Assembly: GCA_030727885.1 (NCBI GenBank)
Contig: JANRAT010000028.1
Location: 1 to 9,891 of the forward strand
Direction: 5' to 3'
Length of the DNA stretch: 9,891 nt
From: Rhodospirillales bacterium
GTDB taxonomy: Bacteria; Pseudomonadota; Alphaproteobacteria; Rhodospirillales; Casp-alpha2
Every line of letters begins with the position of its first letter. The first letter of the stretch is position 1. Shown here piece by piece: positions 5,306 to 9,891 of the stretch. Below the pieces are notes generated by a model, which was not told the DNA's origin, did not search any database, and saw only the letters and a program-made list of their open reading frames with translations. A program made the position numbers and the translations under genes.

Positions 5306-6310
5306 CTAGTTCAGGCTCATCGAGAATTGCTGCGGAAGGGTGCGGACCGTGACACGTCCCGGACCGATGACTTCCGCCTCGATGATCAGGTTTGAGCGAC
5401 CATTCTTGATCTGCACGACGTCTCCTTCGGAGCCGTTTTGTAAGGCTTTACCCTGTGCCGTCAGCGTCATGTTGGGGACCTGATGAACAATCATCACGAG
5501 ACTGTTCTTGGCGACCATGATCGGGCGGCTGACCTCGTTGCTGCGGATAGGTGATCCGGCACGAAGACCACGTTTCGGTGTTTTTCCGATGATATCATTG
5601 ACGTCGACGATGATGTCCTGCTGGACCCGGTCAGATTTCATCTTGACCCATTGCAGATCGTCCTCGGCAATGACGTCGCCTTTGAGAATGCGCGACTTCA
5701 GCACCGGCACGTCGATCGTTCTGAAAGCCCGGCCTGACATCCGCATCCGTTCCATCGACAAGCCTTTGCTGGCTACGACGATGGCTGAAAACCGCCCGGT
5801 TATGGGCTGATAGCTTAGGCTTTCGATACTCAAGGTCTGATCGGCATCAGCCGGCAGATATAACTGCTGCAAGGGGGACGCAAATTCAATGTCCAATTCC
5901 CCGGTCGCGCCCTGATCGGCAAGCGCAGACAGGAGCTGCGCCTTAATGTCGTCCTGGGGGACGGTAACGGACTCGCGTTCGACAACGGCCTGGGTCAGTG
6001 CGCTCAACGGTTTCCAGTTGATTTTATAGTTATGCGCAACCCGGTATAACCAGCGGGCATCCAACAGCGACCGCTTGCCCGGATCCGGTGCATAAGCGAC
6101 CGAAATCTCGGCTTTTTCGCCGATGTTGGTGAACAGATCGCCAAGCCTGACGACTTTGGAATTGACGACGACATGCTCGTTCAGCACCGGCTGGCTGGTA
6201 TCGAAGTTTGCAACCTCGGCGGGCGCAGCGCGGGGTGTCGTGGCATCGGCAATCACCGGTGCACTGATGACCATAAACAAGGCCGTCATTGGGATCAGTA
6301 GTTTACGCAT
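5306..6310 (-). CDS. flgA: Flagellar basal body P-ring formation chaperone FlgA
   Basis: FlgA is a periplasmic chaperone needed for assembly of FlgI into the P-ring around the rod. The 334-residue product has a Sec signal peptide at about 1-22 (MRKLLIPMTALFMVISAP). A variable region runs to about 195. The conserved C-terminal domain spans about 198-325: a SAF-like segment (ILKGDVIAEDDLQWVKMKS, IIGKTPKRGLRAGSPI) followed by LTAQGKALQNGSEGDVVQIKN and a V-I-G-P-G-R-V strand. At 334 residues it is longer than the roughly 220-residue enterobacterial protein, as in other alphaproteobacteria. The ATG at 6310 is preceded by AAGGAG about 8 nt upstream. It lies 27 bp after flgG and 49 bp before flgH, in one operon. 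Its client FlgI is not in the window. Confidence 0.93.
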   Translation of the reverse strand: MRKLLIPMTALFMVISAPVIADATTPRAAPAEVANFDTSQPVLNEHVVVNSKVVRLGDLFTNIGEKAEISVAYAPDPGKRSLLDARWLYRVAHNYKINWKPLSALTQAVVERESVTVPQDDIKAQLLSALADQGATGELDIEFASPLQQLYLPADADQTLSIESLSYQPITGRFSAIVVASKGLSMERMRMSGRAFRTIDVPVLKSRILKGDVIAEDDLQWVKMKSDRVQQDIIVDVNDIIGKTPKRGLRAGSPIRSNEVSRPIMVAKNSLVMIVHQVPNMTLTAQGKALQNGSEGDVVQIKNGRSNLIIEAEVIGPGRVTVRTLPQQFSMSLN

Positions 6311-6337
6311 GGTATCACTCCTTATCCTTCACTCGGC

Positions 6338-7123
6338 TTATCTAAGGGTCGTCAACGTGCCCATCATTTCGTCCGAGGTCTGGATGACCTTGGAGTTCAT
6401 TTCGTAGGCGCGCTGCGCGGAAATCAGCTGAGATATTTCCTCGACGGCATTGACGTTCGAGGTTTCCAGGAAGCCCTGTAACAGGGATCCGAAACCGACG
6501 GCGGCAGGGTTGCCGACAACGGGGGAACCGGAAGCCGGGGTTTCCAGCATCAGGTTTTCACCGATCGCCTGCAGGCCCGGTTCATTCTGGAACGTTGCCA
6601 GCTGTAACTGTCCGACAGTTTGCAGGGCGACCTGGCCTTCGATCTTGGCCAGCACCTGACCCGATGAGTTGATCGTCACATCAATCGCGGTTTGCGGGAT
6701 CGTCAGGCCGGGCAACAGGGTATAGCCATCGTGGGTGACGATCAGGCCGTTCTGATTAAGCTGAAACGTGCCGTCACGGGTATAGGCGGTTTCGCCGGTC
6801 GGCAGGGTCACCTGGAAAAAGCCCTTGCCCTGAACCGCGAGGTCGAAGGTGTTGTCGGTTGACGTCAGGTTGCCCTGTTCGTGAATCCGGTAAACGGCTG
6901 CCAGCTTGACGCCGAGGCCCAGCTGCACACCGGTCGGGACGACATTGCCGGCGTCCGATGATGTCGAGCCGACACGACGCAGATCCTGATAAATCAGATC
7001 CTGAAATTCGGTGCGGCGCCGCTGGTAGGCGGTCGTGTTCATGTTCGCCAGGTTGTTCGAGATGACTTCGACGTTGCGCTGTTGTGCCAGCATGCCGGTC
7101 GAAGCAATGTCCAATGATCTCAT
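6338..7123 (-). CDS. flgG: Flagellar distal rod protein FlgG
   Basis: FlgG builds the distal rod that joins the proximal rod to the hook and is exported by the flagellar type III system. The 261-residue length is typical. The N-terminal rod/hook signature is at about 4-43 (LDIASTGMLAQQRNVEVISN, then NLANMNTTAYQRRRTEFQDL). The FlgG-specific early segment with PTGVQLGLGV follows, then the middle domain (VQGKGFFQVTLP, AYTRDGTFQLN). The C-terminal helix used for polymerisation ends the protein (SNVNAVEEISQLISAQRAYE, then MNSKVIQTSDEMM). The ATG at 7123 has AAAGGA 8 nt upstream. It is second in the flgF operon, 63 bp after flgF, with a hairpin in that gap. Confidence 0.97.
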   Translation of the reverse strand: MRSLDIASTGMLAQQRNVEVISNNLANMNTTAYQRRRTEFQDLIYQDLRRVGSTSSDAGNVVPTGVQLGLGVKLAAVYRIHEQGNLTSTDNTFDLAVQGKGFFQVTLPTGETAYTRDGTFQLNQNGLIVTHDGYTLLPGLTIPQTAIDVTINSSGQVLAKIEGQVALQTVGQLQLATFQNEPGLQAIGENLMLETPASGSPVVGNPAAVGFGSLLQGFLETSNVNAVEEISQLISAQRAYEMNSKVIQTSDEMMGTLTTLR

Positions 7124-7146
7124 CTTAGTATCCTTTCCCGTTTTTT

Positions 7147-7172
7147 CCGCCTGAAGCTCGGTGGCCAGGCGG
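7147..7172. other. Intercistronic hairpin between flgF and flgG
   Basis: CCGCCTG (7147-7153) and CAGGCGG (7166-7172) form a perfect 7-bp stem with a 12-nt loop, between the flgF stop and the flgG ribosome binding site. On the minus strand it is followed by six A residues, not T, so it is not a terminator. Stabilisation of one cistron or spacing of translation is possible. Confidence 0.5.
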
Positions 7173-7186
7173 TCGCAAATCGCTTG

Positions 7187-7927
7187 TTAGGACGTGGCCG
7201 CCAAATCGCGGATCATCGAGCGTTGCCGCTCATCTTCACGTTCAATGAAATTCTTGACCCCGTCGTAGGCGCGGTGAACTTCAATCATGCTGGCCATTTC
7301 GAGGATCGGCTCGACGTTGGAGCCTTCGACGGCACCCTGCAGGATCGTCACTTTGTCGACGGGCTTGGCCGGGTTGGCATCCGTGGTTGCGAACTGGGCA
7401 CCCGAAGTACGGCTCAGCGCCTGCTCATTGTCGAAACGAACAACCTTCAATTTGCCAAGCTGACCGTTATTGGTCGAAATCGTGCCATCCTTGGAGATCA
7501 CGATTTGCGTGTCTTCCGGGGCAAAAACCACCGGCGAGCCGCCATCTGCCAGAACCGGCTGACCGGCCTGATTGACCAGCTGTCCGGTATTGTCCAGTTG
7601 CAGGCGGCCATTGCGGGTATAGCGTTCACCTTCCGGCGTCTGTACGGCTAGGAACCCTTCACCCTGAATGGCGATATCAAGCGGGTTGCCGGTGTGCTCG
7701 ATGGCACCCGGGCGGGTATCCGTCATGGTCGCAATATCACGAACATAGGATAAATTGGGGGTCAGAAGGTTTTCGCCACCCTTGGATTTAATCAGGTGTT
7801 CGACGAACATCATCTGGCCACTTTTGTAGCCATGCGTGCTCATATTCGCGAGGTTGTTGGCGACGACATCCATCTGACGGCGCAGTGCGGCCTGACTGGA
7901 TAGCGCGATATACGAAGTATTTTCCAT
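7187..7927 (-). CDS. flgF: Flagellar proximal rod protein FlgF
   Basis: FlgF is a proximal rod subunit exported by the flagellar type III apparatus. The 246-residue product carries the rod signature near the N-terminus (ALSSQAALRRQMDVVANNLA, then NMSTHGYKSGQMMF). The middle domain follows (DIAIQGEGFLAVQTPEGERY, then TRNGRLQLDNTGQLV), and then the C-terminal polymerisation helix (GSNVEPILEMASMIEVHRAY). The start is the ATG at 7927, because AAGGA at 7937-7941 is then 9 nt upstream. A TTG three codons further up, at 7936, touches the AAGGA and cannot be used well. It is the first gene of flgF-flgG-flgA-flgH. A near-perfect sigma-54 promoter 70 bp upstream should make the operon dependent on RpoN and a flagellar enhancer-binding protein. 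Confidence 0.96.
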   Translation of the reverse strand: MENTSYIALSSQAALRRQMDVVANNLANMSTHGYKSGQMMFVEHLIKSKGGENLLTPNLSYVRDIATMTDTRPGAIEHTGNPLDIAIQGEGFLAVQTPEGERYTRNGRLQLDNTGQLVNQAGQPVLADGGSPVVFAPEDTQIVISKDGTISTNNGQLGKLKVVRFDNEQALSRTSGAQFATTDANPAKPVDKVTILQGAVEGSNVEPILEMASMIEVHRAYDGVKNFIEREDERQRSMIRDLAATS

Positions 7928-7996
7928 AGTCCACAATCCTTATTCCCGTTCTTAAGCCTCTGTCCGGCTATTCGCCGTCGTGCTTTGCCGATTTAT

Positions 7997-8014
7997 ATGC
8001 AGACCTCGTGCCAA
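7997..8014 (-). promoter_or_regulatory. Sigma-54 promoter of the flgFGAH operon
   Basis: On the minus strand TTGGCACGAGGTCTGCAT reads from 8014 to 7997. Against TGGCACG-N4-TTGCW it differs at one position (C for the first T of TTGC). GG (8012-8011) and GC (8000-7999) are separated by exactly 10 nt. Transcription would start near 7987, giving a leader of about 60 nt to the flgF ATG. Sigma-54 control of rod and ring genes is established for Caulobacter class III flagellar genes. Confidence 0.9.
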
Positions 8015-8031
8015 GTTATTAGTTTGTTTTA

Positions 8032-8044
8032 AATCAATAGGTTA
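8032..8044 (+). promoter_or_regulatory. IHF consensus site upstream of the flgF sigma-54 promoter
   Basis: AATCAATAGGTTA matches the IHF consensus WATCAA-N4-TTR at every defined position. It lies 18 bp upstream of the promoter's -24 side, between the promoter and the GC-rich repeats further upstream. IHF bends DNA so a distant activator can touch sigma-54 polymerase, and Caulobacter flagellar promoters are known to use it this way. Binding here is inferred. Confidence 0.6.
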
Positions 8045-8102
8045 TGTATGAATTTGAGGCGATGTGCGGCGCTGCAGGACCCGGCATCATGCATCCTTTA
8101 CC

Positions 8103-8137
8103 GGGCAGGAACTGCCGCGTATCGCCGGTTTTGCCGG
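8103..8137. promoter_or_regulatory. GC-rich repeats, candidate enhancer for the flagellar sigma-54 activator
   Basis: GGCAG (8104-8108) and CTGCC (8112-8116) form an inverted repeat around GAA. A GCCGG, four T, GCCGG direct repeat follows at 8124-8137, whose CCGG units also pair. They lie about 90-125 bp upstream of the flgF -24 element, the usual range for a sigma-54 enhancer, and could serve fliL too. FlbD as the binder is a guess from FliX being present. The rest of 8045-8340 shows no credible gene; short open frames there lack ribosome binding sites. Confidence 0.35.
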
Positions 8138-8331
8138 AAAAGGGCATGCAACATATATGTCGTAGTGTTGTTGCCCCATGTTCCGCGTATTTGGTATCCT
8201 GCGATTCGTTGCAATGCCGCGCTCAGCAAAACTTTCGGCAGGCAGCGATATGGTTTTGCTTGGGAGCCGGAATGGGTTTGGCAACGACTTGTTAACCAAA
8301 CGGTATTTATAGTCCATAGGCGGGCTCGATC

Positions 8332-8345
8332 GGTGAAGCTTCGCC
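8332..8345. repeat. Near-palindrome just upstream of fliL
   Basis: GGTGAAGCTTCGCC is a 14-bp dyad with one wobble pair (T8334 with G8343), ending about 10 bp before the fliL ribosome binding site. It would form a hairpin with almost no loop in RNA, so a protein-binding site is at least as likely. No factor can be named. Confidence 0.3.
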
Positions 8346-8367
8346 GTCTTGCCTGAGAAGAGGGTTC

Positions 8368-8898
8368 ATGGCCGAGACAGACGATGATGAAGACAGTGGC
8401 GGAGGTGGCGAAGAAGCCGCAGCGCCGGCGTCAGGCGGCAAGAAGAAGCTGCTGATCATTATCGCCATTGTTCTGTTGCTGGTGCTGGGCGGTTTGGCAG
8501 GGGCTTATTTCACGGGGTTGCTGGATCCTGTCATCAAGATGATCGTTGGTGATCATTCGGAATCAGCGGAACCGGTCGAAGGTGAACACGGGGTATCTGT
8601 ATTTTACGAGTTGCCCGCACTAACGGTGAATTTGAATACAGCCGGCAGGAAGGCGAGATTTATTAAGATCCAGGTGAGCCTGGAATTGACGAATGAATTG
8701 GATAAACCGAAGGTTGAGGCGGTTATCACCCGCGTGATGGATAATTTTAACGTCTATCTTCGCGAATTGAGGGTCGAGGATCTGGATGGTTCTGCCGGTA
8801 TGTACCGGCTCCGCGAAGAGCTTCTGACCCGCATCAGGGCGGCCGTCGCACCGGTAAAAGTTCGCGATATCCTGTTCAAGGAAATGTTGATTCAATGA
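8368..8898 (+). CDS. fliL: Flagellar basal body-associated protein FliL
   Basis: FliL is a single-pass inner-membrane protein that sits beside the MotA/MotB stators and supports torque and stator function. The 176-residue product has an acidic, Gly/Ala-rich cytoplasmic N-terminus (1-24), then KKK and a membrane helix at about 27-49 (LLIIIAIVLLLVLGGLAGAY). A periplasmic domain follows with the family motifs YELPALTVNLNT, RFIKIQVSLEL and the ending VRDILFKEMLIQ. The ATG at 8368 has GAGG at 8360-8363, with a short 4-nt spacing; the AGAAG at 8356 is an alternative pairing. Its stop codon is part of a hairpin leading into fliM, 41 bp downstream, so the two are probably co-transcribed. No convincing promoter was found upstream. 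Confidence 0.94.
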   Translation: MAETDDDEDSGGGGEEAAAPASGGKKKLLIIIAIVLLLVLGGLAGAYFTGLLDPVIKMIVGDHSESAEPVEGEHGVSVFYELPALTVNLNTAGRKARFIKIQVSLELTNELDKPKVEAVITRVMDNFNVYLRELRVEDLDGSAGMYRLREELLTRIRAAVAPVKVRDILFKEMLIQ

Positions 8899-8920
8899 GT
8901 CCGGAACTTTGCCGGACTCA
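8896..8920 (+). other. Hairpin spanning the fliL stop codon and leading to the fliM ribosome binding site
   Basis: TGAGTCCGG (8896-8904) and CCGGACTCA (8912-8920) form a perfect 9-bp stem with a 7-nt loop. The first three bases are the fliL stop codon. No T-run follows, so it is not a terminator. Four bases later comes the fliM Shine-Dalgarno AAGGAG (8925-8930). Ribosomes finishing fliL would open the stem, so translational coupling or mRNA protection is plausible. Confidence 0.65.
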
Positions 8921-8939
8921 AGTTAAGGAGCGGCATTGA

Positions 8940-9891
8940 ATGGTGCCCGGTGATGACGACGAAGCACTAGCAGCCGAATGGGACTCCGCACTCGATGAGA
9001 GTGCAGATGGGGGTGCCGACGATCTTGCTGCCGAGTGGGAAGCGATGGTGACTACCGATGGCGAAGGCGAAGATGGTGTCGCCGGGGCCGGTCGGGAATC
9101 CACCCGGGTTCTGAACCAGGACGAAATCGACTCACTGCTGGGATTTGATGAAGACGGCGATGATGCCGGTGAGCGGGCCGGTATTCAGGCCATTCTGTCG
9201 TCGGCGCTGGTTTCCTATGAACGCTTGCCGATGCTGGAAGTCGTGTTCGACCGGCTGGTCAGGCTGATGTCGACATCGTTGCGTAACTTTACCTCCGATA
9301 ACGTCGAAGTCTCCCTCGACAACATCGCCTCGATCCGCTTCGGCGATTACCTCAACTCGATCCCGTTGCCGGCGATGCTGAGCGTGTTCAAGGCCGAGGA
9401 GTGGGACAACTACGGTCTGATCACCGTCGACAGTTCGCTGATTTACTCGATCGTTGACGTGTTGCTGGGCGGTCGCCGCGGGACCGCTGCGATGCGTATT
9501 GAAGGTCGACCCTATACAACCATCGAACGCTCGCTGGTCGAGCGGATGGTGCATGTCATGCTTGGTGATTTGTCGGCAGCGTTCGAGCCGCTCAGCCCGG
9601 TGACGTTCCGTTTTGACCGGCTGGAAACCAATCCGCGCTTCGCGACCATTTCCCGGCCCACGAACGCGGCTATTGTCGCCCGTCTGCGGATCGACATGGA
9701 AGACCGTGGCGGCAGACTTGAACTTCTGTTACCCTATGCGACCCTTGAACCGGTTCGCGAATTGCTGCTGCAGATGTTCATGGGCGAGAAATTCGGCCGT
9801 GACACGATCTGGGAAACCCACCTTGCTGAAGAGCTGTGGGTGACGGATGTGGATCTTGAAGCGGTGATTGATACCCAGGTGATGAAATTGC
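8940..9891 (+). CDS. fliM: Flagellar motor switch protein FliM (3' end cut by window)
   Basis: FliM is the C-ring subunit that binds CheY-P and reverses motor rotation. The 317 visible residues include the CheY-binding segment LNQDEIDSLLGF at 58-69, normally at the extreme N-terminus. The middle domain follows, starting near residue 80 (FTSDNVEVSLDNIASIRFGD), with the loop GGRRG at 177-181 that contacts FliG and then MRIEGRPYTTIERSLVERMV. The C-terminal FliN-like domain lies beyond the right edge. The protein carries an unusual acidic extension of about 57 residues with two related units, LAAEWDSAL (10-18) and LAAEWEAMV (29-37). The ATG at 8940 has AAGGAG 9 nt upstream and fixes the extended N-terminus as genuine. 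It follows fliL by 41 bp. Confidence 0.95.
   Translation, partial: MVPGDDDEALAAEWDSALDESADGGADDLAAEWEAMVTTDGEGEDGVAGAGRESTRVLNQDEIDSLLGFDEDGDDAGERAGIQAILSSALVSYERLPMLEVVFDRLVRLMSTSLRNFTSDNVEVSLDNIASIRFGDYLNSIPLPAMLSVFKAEEWDNYGLITVDSSLIYSIVDVLLGGRRGTAAMRIEGRPYTTIERSLVERMVHVMLGDLSAAFEPLSPVTFRFDRLETNPRFATISRPTNAAIVARLRIDMEDRGGRLELLLPYATLEPVRELLLQMFMGEKFGRDTIWETHLAEELWVTDVDLEAVIDTQVMKL

Noticed and set aside
8136..8282. Two GG-N10-GC matches (8136-8149 and 8269-8282) as sigma-54 promoters for fliL
   Set aside because: Beyond the invariant dinucleotides the -24 and -12 elements match poorly, and about one such match is expected by chance in a gap this long.
8289..8310. GTTAACC upstream of fliL as a CtrA-binding site
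   Set aside because: The full CtrA site needs two TTAA halves 7 bp apart. Only one half is present here, the second position reading GTAT.
8044..8356. Two overlapping short plus-strand open frames between flgF and fliL
   Set aside because: Neither has a ribosome binding site, they use different frames, their composition is Cys/Arg-rich, and they cover the flagellar regulatory region.

Overview
The window looks like a chromosomal segment of a flagellated alphaproteobacterium, probably of the Rhodospirillales type. The evidence is FliX (an alphaproteobacterial flagellar regulator), the order flgF-flgG-flgA-flgH, fliL-fliM, a DksA whose zinc-finger cysteines are mostly gone, and a sigma-54 flagellar promoter. 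No mobile element, CRISPR array, tRNA or rRNA was seen.

Layout. Bases 1-2425 (minus strand) hold a ferric-iron ABC importer: a periplasmic binding protein (fbpA type) followed by an inner-membrane permease (fbpB type) that runs off the left edge. The divergent gap 2426-2748 carries a 23-bp operator dyad that resembles a Fur box, a repeated half-site and a 14-bp palindrome. On the plus strand follow fliX (2749-3174), dksA (3333-3749) and an unrecognised 99-residue protein (4015-4314) with its own terminator. Converging on it from the right is the minus-strand operon flgF-flgG-flgA-flgH (7927 down to 4489), which ends in a very strong terminator. The 7928-8367 gap holds a near-consensus sigma-54 promoter for flgF, with a perfect IHF consensus site 18 bp upstream of it and GC-rich inverted repeats about 90-125 bp upstream. 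Then fliL and fliM run on the plus strand, fliM being cut by the right edge.

How it fits together. FlgF and FlgG build the rod. FlgA chaperones P-ring assembly and FlgH forms the L-ring. FliL sits at the stator-motor interface, and FliM is the C-ring switch protein that binds CheY-P. FliX in Caulobacter couples basal-body assembly to the sigma-54 activator FlbD, and the flgF promoter here has the enhancer/IHF/sigma-54 layout such an activator would use. DksA, which adjusts RNA polymerase with ppGpp, lies inside the flagellar cluster. flgI, usually near flgH or fliX, is absent, and the iron importer sits where it might be expected.

A recurring feature is hairpins between genes of one operon (fbpA/fbpB, flgA/flgH, flgF/flgG, fliL/fliM), several of them touching a stop codon or ribosome binding site. 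The best candidates for something undescribed are the orphan 99-residue protein, whose ribosome binding site lies in a GAAA-tetraloop hairpin, and the iron operator shared between the importer and fliX.
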